Shown here in pieces: positions 8,541 through 15,906 of a stretch of DNA of 27,331 nt. Numbering within the stretch: the first letter of the stretch is position 1; every line of letters begins with the position of its first letter. The notes beneath the pieces are model-generated. The model ran no database searches and had not been told where the DNA came from. It saw nothing but the letters and a program-made list of their open reading frames with translations. This DNA is from Tissierellales bacterium (GTDB taxonomy: Bacteria; Bacillota; Clostridia; Tissierellales; Tissierellaceae): positions 1 through 27,331 of the forward strand of contig JASLBE010000043.1 of NCBI GenBank assembly GCA_030146705.1. Direction: 5' to 3'. The position numbers and the translations under genes are program-made.

Positions 8541-9090
8541 ATGTTTCATTTATATACTTATCTATCTTAGACTTTTTTATCCTATCTTCAAATATTTCCT
8601 TATCTTTTAGGATAGCCAATATCTTCTTAGACTTAGAGTGAAATATAGCCTCCTCATAATTTAAGAGGACAATTTCAAATAATTCCCCATTTAAAGACCT
8701 AGAATTCATATCTATATAGTAGGCCTCCATATTTTCAAAGCCCAAAAATTCCAAAAGGGCCAATGTGGCCTTATCTTTTTCGTTATAGTAGTTATTTCCC
8801 TTATTTATATAATCCTTATAATTTTTACTAGATCTTTTGGAGTTTTTACTCTCCTTGGCCAACATTTTATAGTATTTTGCCAAAACATTATAATATTGGT
8901 AGTTGTACATACCCATTTCATAAGTATCTATCCTTAAAAAAGGTCTCATATTGGCCCTTCTAACCAAATTATAATTATGTTCCAAAAATTGTTTCTTAGT
9001 TATTTTACCATCTTCTAGCTCCTTAATCAGGTAGCTTCTCCTTTTAAAAAAAGTATCAAATATCCCGCCATCTCTATTATAAAAACTCAC
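8536..9090 (-). CDS. Conserved-looking protein of unknown function, 184 aa
   Basis: I do not recognise this protein firmly; from memory it might belong to a Firmicutes DUF family (DUF6648 is a possibility). It is cytoplasmic, with no signal peptide or membrane segment, and rich in Tyr, Lys and Asn. The first 50 residues include an amphipathic stretch (FFKRRSYLIKELEDGKITKKQF), followed by a tyrosine-rich part (MYNYQYYNVLAKYYKML) and a helical C-terminus. It starts with GTG at 9090; AAAGGTG lies 7 nt upstream. It is the last gene of a four-gene operon (HAD phosphatase, radical SAM, RsuA-type synthase, this gene), 17 nt after the synthase. Frame, RBS and terminator make it a real gene. Confidence 0.8.
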   Translation of the reverse strand: MSFYNRDGGIFDTFFKRRSYLIKELEDGKITKKQFLEHNYNLVRRANMRPFLRIDTYEMGMYNYQYYNVLAKYYKMLAKESKNSKRSSKNYKDYINKGNNYYNEKDKATLALLEFLGFENMEAYYIDMNSRSLNGELFEIVLLNYEEAIFHSKSKKILAILKDKEIFEDRIKKSKIDKYINETY

Positions 9091-9107
9091 TCTTGTGCAC
9101 CTTTCTA

Positions 9108-9836
9108 TTATAAATTCATAAGATTTTCCAGCTCTTCACTAGTTAGTTCCCTATACTCTCCTAGTTCTAAGTCTTCATCCAGGACTAAACTTCCCATCCT
9201 TATTCTTTGTAAATAGGTAACATTCATCCCAATAGCTTCAAACATCCTCTTAACCTGGTGGAACTTACCCTCTTGGATAGTTACATATGCCCTAGACCCA
9301 GTATCTCCAGTCTCAATAATTTCTAGATCACCAGGCTTGGTTTTATAACCATCATCTAAAAAACATACACCCTCCCTAAACTTTTCAATATGCTTATTTT
9401 CAAGTCTTCCATCTAGCTCTGCATAGTAGATTTTATTCACTTCCTTATTAGGGGATAGTAAGTTGTGGGCCAACTTTCCATCATTTGTAATTAATAAAAG
9501 CCCTTCTGTATCCTTATCCAGTCTTCCAACTGGAAAAGGCTCAAAAATTTGATGCTGGTATTCTAAAATATCTATTACCGTCCTAGATATAGGGTCATCT
9601 GTTGAGGAAACAAAACCCTGGGGCTTATTCATCATCAGGTATATATACTCCCTATAATTAATATCTTGCCCATTAAATAATATTTCATTTTCATAAGGGT
9701 TAAGCTTAAACTTATTATCTGTAATAACCTCCCCATTAATTGTTATAAGTCCGTCCTTTATAAACTTCTTGACTTCTTTTCTTGTTCCATATCCCATATT
9801 AGATATAATCTTATCTAATCTTTCTAATTTTGCCAT
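9108..9836 (-). CDS. RsuA/RluB-family pseudouridine synthase
   Basis: 242 residues. N-terminal S4 RNA-binding domain (about 1-60, MAKLERLDKIISNMGYGTRK), then the RsuA-type catalytic domain with GRLDKDTEGLLLITNDG starting at 104, D107 being the catalytic aspartate, and HQVKRMFEAIGMNV further on. Length and motifs fit the RsuA branch (16S rRNA U516) as well as the RluB branch; length favours RsuA. ATG with GAGGTGG 3 nt upstream. Nine nt separate it from the radical SAM gene, and 17 nt from the following unknown gene. Confidence 0.92.
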   Translation of the reverse strand: MAKLERLDKIISNMGYGTRKEVKKFIKDGLITINGEVITDNKFKLNPYENEILFNGQDINYREYIYLMMNKPQGFVSSTDDPISRTVIDILEYQHQIFEPFPVGRLDKDTEGLLLITNDGKLAHNLLSPNKEVNKIYYAELDGRLENKHIEKFREGVCFLDDGYKTKPGDLEIIETGDTGSRAYVTIQEGKFHQVKRMFEAIGMNVTYLQRIRMGSLVLDEDLELGEYRELTSEELENLMNL

Positions 9837-9845
9837 TATCCACCT

Positions 9846-10799
9846 CTATAAAAACTTTCTAAGACCCTTACCATTTAAATAGTCACAAAGGTCTCCTTGC
9901 CTATAATTATTTTCCTCCATTTTTAAAACTATCTCATCTCTTATTTTCCACCAAGACTCTCCCCAGTTTTCAAATAAAACTAAATCTTCTGGGGCCCTGC
10001 CTAATAATCTTTGGACTACTGTATCCTTGCTTAGTGTCCTTAAAAATAAAATAACCCTATCAATATACTCTTCCTTAGATATTAGGTCAAACTCCTTATT
10101 TTCATACATTTTTCCTAGTCTAGTATTCTTAACAATATAAAGAGAATGTAGCTTTACTTCTTCTACTTCCAAACTTGATAAAATTTTAGCATTTTCCAAA
10201 ACATCTTCCATACTATCCCAAGGCAGGTTTAAAATTAAATGGGTGCAATTTCTTATTCCATATTTTTTTAACCTTATAGAAGCATCAATATATTCTGCCA
10301 AGCCATGGCCCCTATTTATTATTTCAAGGGTCTTGTAGTTAACAGTTTGTAGACCTAGCTCCATAGTTATTTCCAGCTTATGCTCCCTAGCAACCTCACT
10401 TAAATATTCTAGGTAAGTATCATTTACGCAGTCTGGCCTAGTGGAAATTGCTATTCCAACAATATCCTCATCAATAGCCTGGCCAATTATAGACTTAAAT
10501 TGGTCAAGATCCATATAGGTATTTGTGAAATTCTGGAAATAGGCTATAAATTTCTTAGCCTTGTACCTAGTCCCTATATATTCCTTGTTACTCCTTAGTT
10601 GCTCCCTTATATTTAACTTACTTGAAAGGTTCTCAAAAGACCCCCCCTCTTCTCCACAATATATACAACCACCAACACCTAAACTTCCATCTCTATTAGG
10701 GCAGGTTAAGTCTAGCTTAACTGGTAGCTTGTATACTTTTTCTCCATACTTATCCTTCAAATATTTAGAATAGGTATTATAAACCTCTATATTATTCAA
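9846..10799 (-). CDS. TIGR01212-family (YhcC-like) radical SAM protein
   Basis: 317 residues, normal for the family. The radical SAM cluster ligands are C33, C45 and C48 in TCPNRDGSLGVGGCIYC, the unusual Cx11Cx2C spacing typical of this Elp3-related group rather than Cx3Cx2C. Downstream motifs include ELGLQTVNYKTLEIINRGH and LHSLYIVKNTRLGKMYE, also typical. The reaction is not established in the family to my knowledge; a role in RNA modification is often suspected, and the neighbouring pseudouridine synthase fits that idea. It starts with TTG at 10799, with AGGAGG 6 nt upstream and no better start nearby. Gap of 11 nt to the upstream HAD gene. Confidence 0.9.
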   Translation of the reverse strand: MNNIEVYNTYSKYLKDKYGEKVYKLPVKLDLTCPNRDGSLGVGGCIYCGEEGGSFENLSSKLNIREQLRSNKEYIGTRYKAKKFIAYFQNFTNTYMDLDQFKSIIGQAIDEDIVGIAISTRPDCVNDTYLEYLSEVAREHKLEITMELGLQTVNYKTLEIINRGHGLAEYIDASIRLKKYGIRNCTHLILNLPWDSMEDVLENAKILSSLEVEEVKLHSLYIVKNTRLGKMYENKEFDLISKEEYIDRVILFLRTLSKDTVVQRLLGRAPEDLVLFENWGESWWKIRDEIVLKMEENNYRQGDLCDYLNGKGLRKFL

Positions 10800-10810
10800 A
10801 ACTTACCTCC

Positions 10811-11638
10811 TTATAAATCTAAGACCTTCCTAAGAATCCTGGCTACTCCAGCATCATTATTTGTAAAGTCTGTTATAAGATCTGCTGCTTGTCTTAATTT
10901 TTCTACACCATTTTTCATTCCTATGCCTAGTCCAGCATTTTTCACCATTTCTATATCATTAGAATCATCACCTATGGCTATTATTTCCTCTGGTTTTATA
11001 CCTAGACTTTCTCCATATTCCTTTACACTTTTCCATTTACCAGACCTAGGGTTAACCACTTCTAAAAGTCCATCTGCAATGGTTATATTTTTCATTAAGT
11101 AGGTCCTATATTCCCTAGGGTAGTTTTCTTGTAAGGTCCTATTAAGCTCCTCTAATTTTTTATATTCTCCCAGGTAAACTATGGATAAAATAGGGTAGTT
11201 TTCTTGGCCCAAGTCCTTGACCCCCTTAATCCTATCCTCATTTACCAAGTAATTATGGTATCTAGGATCATCCTTCTCAAGTTCATAAATCATATCCACC
11301 CCATCATCATACCCATTAACATGGATAGTTGGATGGAGGTCTAAGTTTTTACCCTCCCTTAGGACATAATCTAGGTGCTTTTTGTCTAGGTAAAGGGCAT
11401 CAACTAGTTCATCATCCTTACTATGCCTAACTATATTTCCATTATTGGCTGCAATTATTAAGTCTTCATTAAAGCAATTAACAAATTGCTTGGCAGCAGT
11501 GTACCTCCTACCAGTTGCAAACATAAGTTTGTAACCCCTGTCTATAAGTTCATTTACCAAGTCTATATTTTCTCTTGGAATAATCTTATTATCATCTAAT
11601 AAGGTCCCATCTAAATCTATGGCAATTAATTTATACAT
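10811..11638 (-). CDS. Cof-type HAD-IIB family phosphatase
   Basis: 275 residues, usual length. Motif I is IAIDLDGTLLDD with D8 nucleophile and D10; motif II is FATGRRY (about 40-46); motif III lysine is K201; motif IV is AIGDDSNDIEM (D224/D228). The IIB-type cap lies between motifs II and III. These enzymes hydrolyse small phosphorylated metabolites such as sugar phosphates or flavin/PLP-type cofactors; the substrate cannot be predicted. ATG with AGGAGG 6 nt upstream. First gene of the four-gene leftward operon ending at 8536. Confidence 0.93.
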   Translation of the reverse strand: MYKLIAIDLDGTLLDDNKIIPRENIDLVNELIDRGYKLMFATGRRYTAAKQFVNCFNEDLIIAANNGNIVRHSKDDELVDALYLDKKHLDYVLREGKNLDLHPTIHVNGYDDGVDMIYELEKDDPRYHNYLVNEDRIKGVKDLGQENYPILSIVYLGEYKKLEELNRTLQENYPREYRTYLMKNITIADGLLEVVNPRSGKWKSVKEYGESLGIKPEEIIAIGDDSNDIEMVKNAGLGIGMKNGVEKLRQAADLITDFTNNDAGVARILRKVLDL

Positions 11639-11668
11639 TCCTATCCTCCTAATTTTAATTTCCTATTT

Positions 11669-11696
11669 ATTATACAACAAAAAAGTTTTTTATAAA
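11669..11696 (-). promoter_or_regulatory. Putative sigma-A promoter of the HAD-phosphatase operon
   Basis: Minus-strand -10 TATAAT (11669-11674) with a weak -35 TTTATA (11691-11696), spacing 16 bp. The predicted transcript starts about 25 nt before the ATG at 11638. Confidence 0.55.
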
Positions 11697-11710
11697 AACT
11701 AGATTAAAGT

Positions 11711-11741
11711 AAAAGAAGCCAAATAGTTTCCTACTTGGCTT
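11711..11741 (-). terminator. Intrinsic terminator of the nrdD-like gene
   Basis: Arms 11716-11726 and 11731-11741 form an 11-bp stem with one G-U pair and a GAAA loop on the minus strand, followed by TTCTTTTACTTT. It begins directly after the TAA of the nrdD-like gene, which shows that the gene really ends there. Confidence 0.85.
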
Positions 11742-13784
11742 TTAACCCCTAATTACTTTTATATTACCCAGTCCAATATTATTTTCCTTCATAAGCCTTA
11801 TTAAATCTTCCAAGTAGGCTGGGTCATCCTTTACAACCTCCAAGGTCAAAATATGGCCTCCATTAGTATATTTAAAATACCTAGCCTCAGACTTTATCCT
11901 AGCTAGATTATCTTCCTTTAGCAACTTAAATCCTTCTGTATATTGGTTTAGGTCCTTAAGTTCCTTCCTGGTTTTAAACCTCTCCTTATCCAGGTCAAAA
12001 AACCTCCTACTAAGTTCTTTGCTATTAGTTGCCCTTAGGTGGAAATTCATATTTAGCTGGCTACTTAAACCATCTAAAATATCCTTTATATACTTAAGTA
12101 TTTCCTCACCAAGCCCACCATCATAACTTCCATATAAAATAAGGACTGTTTCGTATAAGCCTAAAAAACCCAGGCTTAAACTTCCATTTTTTAAAATATC
12201 CCTAATTTCATCATCAGGCCTAAGCTTCAGGGAGTCTATCCAAATCCCCTCCTTGATTAAATAAGGATACTCCTTGGCCTTCCTACTACCTTGTATTTCA
12301 AACCTTTCTAAAAGTTGGGCAACTACTAGGTTGATTGCATCTTCCAAAAGTTTGAAAAATAAGTCCTTGTTTCCACCACTTTTAAGGGCCAGCCTTGGAA
12401 GGTTTAAACTTGTAGTACTTAGGTTGCCCCTAGCTAGGGAGGTCTCTTCTTTTTTATTATAGGTATTTTCCATAATCCTGTCTCCATTACCAAAATAGGC
12501 AACCTCTGTTGAATAATTATTAATCCTATAATATTTATTATTGTAATCAGCATCTAGGAAAGAAAAATTTATAGTAGCATTCCTACTTGCTAGTTTAATT
12601 GCCAGTTGAAGGAAGTCATAGTTTATGTCCTCCTCCTTATAGTTTACCCCATCTTTTATCTTAAATACTTTAATAGGATATATATAGTTTTCTGCCATTA
12701 AAAGGTCATAGCTAGCCCTTAGGAAGCTCTCTATAACCATCCTCCCCTCAGGACTTGTATCTGTTCCAAAGTTTATAGTTGTCTCAAGGGTCCTAGTACC
12801 TAGGCTATACATATTATTCACCCTTCTTACTAGGTACTTCATAGCATTTAAGGTCATTTCCTTAGTATCAAAATAGGCTGCATTTTCTGCAAACTTCTCA
12901 GCCTCTTTAATTTTTTCTAGGTCCCAAATTAATTCACCTAGATATTTTCTTTCTTCTTCTATATAGGCTGCATTATTATCAAGCCTTGGAAAAATTTGAT
13001 ATTCCTTATAAAGGGTCTCAAATATATTGTCTATATTTTCTTCTAAATCTAACTCATTCATTAAGATTTTTATGGCCTTTTTTAAATTCTTCCTATAATT
13101 CTCCTTATATGTTTTTTCAACACCTAGACTCATTAAATAGTCAAAATTTGGAATTGACTTCCCCCCATGTTGGTCATTTCCAGTCATTTCTAAAAATAGG
13201 CATAAGGCTTCTACATAGTCCGTTATATTCTCAAGCCTATCCTTATATTTTTCCCTTAATAAATCAATTAAATCCATTTGGCAATTTTCTGTAGTTAAGG
13301 CTAAAAATTCTAAATCATGGATATAAACATCTCCATTTTTATGGGCTGCTGCATGCTCTGGATTAAGCACAAATAGGTCATAGAACTCCTTGGCTGATTC
13401 AAAACCATATTCTAGCATAGTTTCCATAGCTGATGTGATCTTTTTTTCCCTATTAAAGGTTAAGTCTTCAAAAACCTTCATAAGCCTAGTGTTCATATCC
13501 CTAACCTTACTTCTCTCAGAACGGTAAAGAATATATTCCTTGGCTGTCTTGGCCTTACCATTTTCTATTAGGACCTTTTCAACAGCATCTTGTATATCTT
13601 CTACTGTAGGTATATTATTCTTTAAATTTTTTTCAACTAGGGTTGCGACTTTTTCTGCCAAATATAAAGAAGTATTATAGTCCTGCCCACCAACAGCCTG
13701 GGCTGCTTTAAAAATTGCATCTGCTATTTTTTCTATATTAAAGGGTACTTCCCTGCCATCTCTCTTCCTTATTTTAGTAATCAT
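11742..13784 (-). CDS. NrdD-like anaerobic ribonucleotide reductase paralogue lacking radical-site residues
   Basis: 680 residues. N-terminal ATP-cone (MITKIRKRDGREVPFNIEKI, to about 95), then an NrdD barrel with recognisable blocks: HDLEFLALTTENCQMDL (156-172), GNDQHGGKSIPNFDY (202-216), NFGTDTSPEGRMVI (338-351), INFSFLDADYN (405-415) and RGNLSTTSLNLPRL (452-465). Active class III reductases, as I remember the consensus, carry MGCRT in the finger loop, ATPAE in a later strand, and a C-terminal CxxC...CxxC zinc site plus a glycyl-radical RVxGY tail. Here these read FGNGDR (431-436, Asn433 for Cys), ATNSKE (595-600), and nothing: the protein stops at GLGNIKVIRG and a terminator follows. Only two cysteines remain (C168, C195). 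No nrdG activase gene is adjacent. ATG with GGAGG upstream; two NrdR boxes precede it. Probably a non-catalytic paralogue with a regulatory role, which is inference. Confidence 0.85.
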   Translation of the reverse strand: MITKIRKRDGREVPFNIEKIADAIFKAAQAVGGQDYNTSLYLAEKVATLVEKNLKNNIPTVEDIQDAVEKVLIENGKAKTAKEYILYRSERSKVRDMNTRLMKVFEDLTFNREKKITSAMETMLEYGFESAKEFYDLFVLNPEHAAAHKNGDVYIHDLEFLALTTENCQMDLIDLLREKYKDRLENITDYVEALCLFLEMTGNDQHGGKSIPNFDYLMSLGVEKTYKENYRKNLKKAIKILMNELDLEENIDNIFETLYKEYQIFPRLDNNAAYIEEERKYLGELIWDLEKIKEAEKFAENAAYFDTKEMTLNAMKYLVRRVNNMYSLGTRTLETTINFGTDTSPEGRMVIESFLRASYDLLMAENYIYPIKVFKIKDGVNYKEEDINYDFLQLAIKLASRNATINFSFLDADYNNKYYRINNYSTEVAYFGNGDRIMENTYNKKEETSLARGNLSTTSLNLPRLALKSGGNKDLFFKLLEDAINLVVAQLLERFEIQGSRKAKEYPYLIKEGIWIDSLKLRPDDEIRDILKNGSLSLGFLGLYETVLILYGSYDGGLGEEILKYIKDILDGLSSQLNMNFHLRATNSKELSRRFFDLDKERFKTRKELKDLNQYTEGFKLLKEDNLARIKSEARYFKYTNGGHILTLEVVKDDPAYLEDLIRLMKENNIGLGNIKVIRG

Positions 13785-13797
13785 ATTTCCTCCTTAA

Positions 13798-13844
13798 CCA
13801 CAATATATTCTTATTTCATACTATCAAATATCTATATATAGTGC
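13798..13844 (-). promoter_or_regulatory. Tandem NrdR boxes upstream of the nrdD-like gene
   Basis: Two 16-bp sites at 13798-13813 (CCACAATATATTCTTA on plus) and 13829-13844 (TATCTATATATAGTGC on plus), 15 bp apart, match the NrdR-box pattern acaCwAtATaTwGtgt as I recall it. The centre-to-centre distance is 31 bp, about three helical turns, which is the usual arrangement. One site overlaps the -35/spacer and the other covers the start region, as expected for repression by the nucleotide-sensing repressor NrdR. Confidence 0.75.
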
Positions 13845-13846
13845 AA
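13818..13846 (-). promoter_or_regulatory. Sigma-A-type promoter of the nrdD-like gene
   Basis: Minus strand: -35 TTGCAC (13841-13846), 17-bp spacer, -10 TAGTAT (13818-13823). The start of transcription would be near 13811, about 27 nt before the ATG. It is interleaved with the two NrdR boxes. Confidence 0.65.
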
Positions 13847-13859
13847 TATGAATTACAAT

Positions 13860-13886
13860 AAAAAAGAAGCAGGTCTCCCTGCTCCC
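13860..13886 (-). terminator. Intrinsic terminator of the parvulin gene
   Basis: Stem AGCAGG (13868-13873) / CCTGCT (13878-13883), extended by G-U pairs, then TTCTTTTTT on the minus strand. Confidence 0.82.
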
Positions 13887-13890
13887 TCTT

Positions 13891-13908
13891 ATAAACCCCT
13901 AGGTTTAT
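13891..13908 (-). repeat. Second hairpin directly after the parvulin stop codon
   Basis: Perfect 7-bp inverted repeat ATAAACC (13891-13897) / GGTTTAT (13902-13908) with 4-nt loop, located between the parvulin stop (13911) and its terminator. No T-run of its own; perhaps a stabilising element. Confidence 0.45.
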
Positions 13909-13910
13909 TC

Positions 13911-14657
13911 TTATAAGTTTATTTCAACCTTATATTTATCTTTTAACTTATTAGTTTCATTAACATATTTTTCTTGTTGCTTAACTGCTAATAGTTGATT
14001 CTTTAAATCTTCTTTTACTTCTGCAAAAGGCATAGTTCCTTCTTCTTTTTTGCCCTTAACTAAGATTATATGGTAGCCAAAATCAGTCTTAACTGGATCA
14101 GAAACCTTGTCTACTGGTAATTCAAAAGCAACTTTTTCAAATTCTGGAACCATTTGTCCCCTTTCAAATTCACCTAAGCTTCCTCCAGCTTGATTTGATG
14201 GACAAGTTGAAAATTCTTTAGCTGCATCTTCAAAAGATAAGCCATTTTCAATTTTTTCTTTTATTTCATTAGCCTTTTCTTCTGTTTCTACTAATATATG
14301 GTTAGCATTTAATTTTTCTGGTTGTTTAAAGTATTCAGGATGTTCATTATAGTATTCTTCAGCATCCTTGTCTGTAACTTCTAAGTCTGATAAAAGTTTT
14401 CCTATTGCATATTGCTTTAGTAAACCCTCTCTCATCATTTCAAACTGCTTAACAAATTCTTCATCCTTATCCATACCTTTTTCCATAGCATCTAAGTATG
14501 CTAATTCTTGGTTTACTAATTCTTCAACAACCCTTTTTCTTCCTTCTGGATTATTAAATTGCATACCCGCTTGAGGTCCTAGATCATTTATAAACTTATT
14601 TACTATTTCCTCTGTTATTTCTTTATTTTCAACTTTTGCTAATACTTTGTTTTCCAT
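13911..14657 (-). CDS. Parvulin-type peptidyl-prolyl isomerase, apparently cytoplasmic
   Basis: 248 residues. N-terminal SurA/PrsA-like helical region (about 1-105) and a parvulin rotamase domain (about 112-205) with ANHILVETEEKA, LSFEDAAKEFSTCPS, GGSLGEFERGQMVPEFEKVAF and VKTDFGYHIILV. It would speed up cis-trans isomerisation of Xaa-Pro bonds and hold client proteins. Unlike PrsA there is no signal peptide or lipobox; the protein starts MENKVLAKVENKEIT directly with the PrsA-like N-terminal strand. ATG with AAGGAGA 5 nt upstream, so a missed upstream signal sequence is unlikely. It follows the cold-shock gene on the same strand, separated by that gene's terminator. Confidence 0.92.
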   Translation of the reverse strand: MENKVLAKVENKEITEEIVNKFINDLGPQAGMQFNNPEGRKRVVEELVNQELAYLDAMEKGMDKDEEFVKQFEMMREGLLKQYAIGKLLSDLEVTDKDAEEYYNEHPEYFKQPEKLNANHILVETEEKANEIKEKIENGLSFEDAAKEFSTCPSNQAGGSLGEFERGQMVPEFEKVAFELPVDKVSDPVKTDFGYHIILVKGKKEEGTMPFAEVKEDLKNQLLAVKQQEKYVNETNKLKDKYKVEINL

Positions 14658-14697
14658 ATAATTCTCCTTTTCCTTGGTATTGTTTTCTAAACATAAT

Positions 14698-14731
14698 AGA
14701 AAACCTCTTAAAGAATGATCTTTAAGAGGTT
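14698..14731 (-). terminator. Intrinsic terminator of the cold-shock gene
   Basis: Perfect 13-bp stem (14702-14714 / 14719-14731) with a 4-nt loop, then TTTTCTATT on the minus strand, 18 nt after the stop codon. Confidence 0.85.
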
Positions 14732-14749
14732 AGTTGTCTGAATTTTAAA

Positions 14750-14947
14750 TTATAAAACGTTTATTTTTTCAGCTTGTAAGCCTTTTTCGCCTTCAACAAC
14801 TTCAAATTCAACTTTTTGTCCTTCTTCTAAAGTTTTGAATCCATCAATATTGATTTGAGAAAAATGTGCGAATACATCGTTTCCTTCATCTGTTGTAATA
14901 AATCCAAATCCTTTTTCTGCGTTAAACCATTTTACTGTACCTTGCAT
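14750..14947 (-). CDS. csp: Cold-shock domain protein (CspA family)
   Basis: 65 residues, a complete cold-shock domain. The RNP1 motif KGFGFIT (12-18) and RNP2-like VFAHFS (25-30) are intact, as is the opening MQGTVKWFNAEKGFGFI. It binds single-stranded RNA/DNA and acts as an RNA chaperone. ATG with GGAGG 7 nt upstream. It has its own near-consensus promoter, a leader of about 130 nt and a strong terminator, the usual single-gene arrangement for csp genes with post-transcriptional temperature control. Confidence 0.97.
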   Translation of the reverse strand: MQGTVKWFNAEKGFGFITTDEGNDVFAHFSQINIDGFKTLEEGQKVEFEVVEGEKGLQAEKINVL

Positions 14948-15080
14948 TGCGTATACCTCCGAAAATTTTATTTCTTTAATTCTTTTGTAACAAAAATACT
15001 AACAATAAAATTCCGTGTACTACAATTTAAAATACAGTGTTGAAATTATTGAGTATTGCTTACTTCCGAATTAAAGCTAC
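14948..15080 (-). promoter_or_regulatory. Long 5' leader of the cold-shock gene
   Basis: About 133 nt between the predicted transcription start and the ATG, AU-rich, ending in CGGAGG. Short inverted repeats can be seen, for example TTTTGT/ACAAAA around 14983-14997. By analogy with cspA leaders it may fold differently at low temperature; I cannot show this from sequence alone. Confidence 0.5.
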
Positions 15081-15086
15081 AATAGT

Positions 15087-15115
15087 ATTATAACATTAGA
15101 TATTAGATATTGCAA
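15087..15115 (-). promoter_or_regulatory. Near-consensus promoter of the cold-shock gene
   Basis: Minus strand: -35 TTGCAA (15110-15115), 17-bp spacer, extended -10 TGTTATAAT (TATAAT at 15087-15092). The strongest sigma-A promoter in the window. The spacer contains the direct repeat ATCTAAT. Confidence 0.85.
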
Positions 15116-15137
15116 CTAATTTAAAAATGTTTTTAAT

Positions 15138-15899
15138 TTACAGACTATTCTTTTTCCTCCAGCTTGTTAGCCCAACAACTCTTAAATCCTGGTCTTCATT
15201 GTATATTCCATGGGTTAAATTAATTGTATTCCCACCAAGCAAGTCTATATTTCCATTGTCCCTAGCAGTTATAACCGCAGGATATGTCACTTCTTTTTTG
15301 TAGTCTATTTCCAGTTCCTTAATTTCATAGTCTTCATAAATTTCTTCTATTACATTTTCAAGCATCCAATCAAAATAAACTAGGTTATTAACATGTTGGT
15401 TAGTATCTATATCCATCCTCCTAACCCTAAAGTCCATTTCATTTTCCAAGTCTAAATCTTTGCCTGTCCTCGTATAGCTAGTAAAGAAATTTTTATCAAC
15501 CACAAGACCATAGTCTATTAAGTCCTCGTTTAGCCTAGCCGGCCTCCTCTTTTCCATATCTATAAATATCCAAAGAGTAGTTGCCTTAACTAAAATTTCT
15601 CCAGATAGACTTTCTATTGCAAATTCCCTAGTTACAAAAAACCTATCTATGTTAGAAATCCAAGTTTTAATAATAACCCTATCATAAAGGCTTGGGTACT
15701 TTTCAACCCCAACCCTCCACTTGTTAATCATCCAACCATAGCCCTTGGCTTCAAGTTCTTTTCCATTATTCAAGTCATTGTGGGCAGCAGAAATCTCACT
15801 AAAATACTTTAGTATAGCCCTTGGAGTCATCTTTCTTCTTCTGCCTACATCATAATACCTTAATTCTATTTCTCTTTCAGATATTTTCAACCTAACCAC
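15138..15899 (-). CDS. Acyl-ACP thioesterase
   Basis: 253 residues, matching the bacterial acyl-ACP thioesterase family (tandem hotdog domains). It releases free fatty acids from acyl carrier protein in the cytoplasm. The first hotdog includes MTPRAILKYFSEISAAH and KGYGWMINKWRV; the second contains the catalytic motif DIDTNQHVNN with D165, N167 and H169. Start is uncertain: GTG at 15899 has its AAGG with almost no spacing, whereas TTG at 15890 has AGGGTGG 5 nt upstream and would drop three residues. Last gene of the apt-dinB-hydrolase-thioesterase operon, 7 nt after the hydrolase gene. Only an AT-rich inverted repeat (around 15118-15140) follows as a possible terminator. Confidence 0.9.
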   Translation of the reverse strand: MVRLKISEREIELRYYDVGRRRKMTPRAILKYFSEISAAHNDLNNGKELEAKGYGWMINKWRVGVEKYPSLYDRVIIKTWISNIDRFFVTREFAIESLSGEILVKATTLWIFIDMEKRRPARLNEDLIDYGLVVDKNFFTSYTRTGKDLDLENEMDFRVRRMDIDTNQHVNNLVYFDWMLENVIEEIYEDYEIKELEIDYKKEVTYPAVITARDNGNIDLLGGNTINLTHGIYNEDQDLRVVGLTSWRKKNSL

Positions 15900-15906
15900 C
15901 CTTTTA

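Noticed and set aside
11639..11741. Frameshifted C-terminal glycyl-radical tail of the nrdD-like gene
   Set aside because: The 103 nt after the stop hold a terminator and the next promoter; no zinc CxxC or RVxGY-type sequence is readable in any frame.
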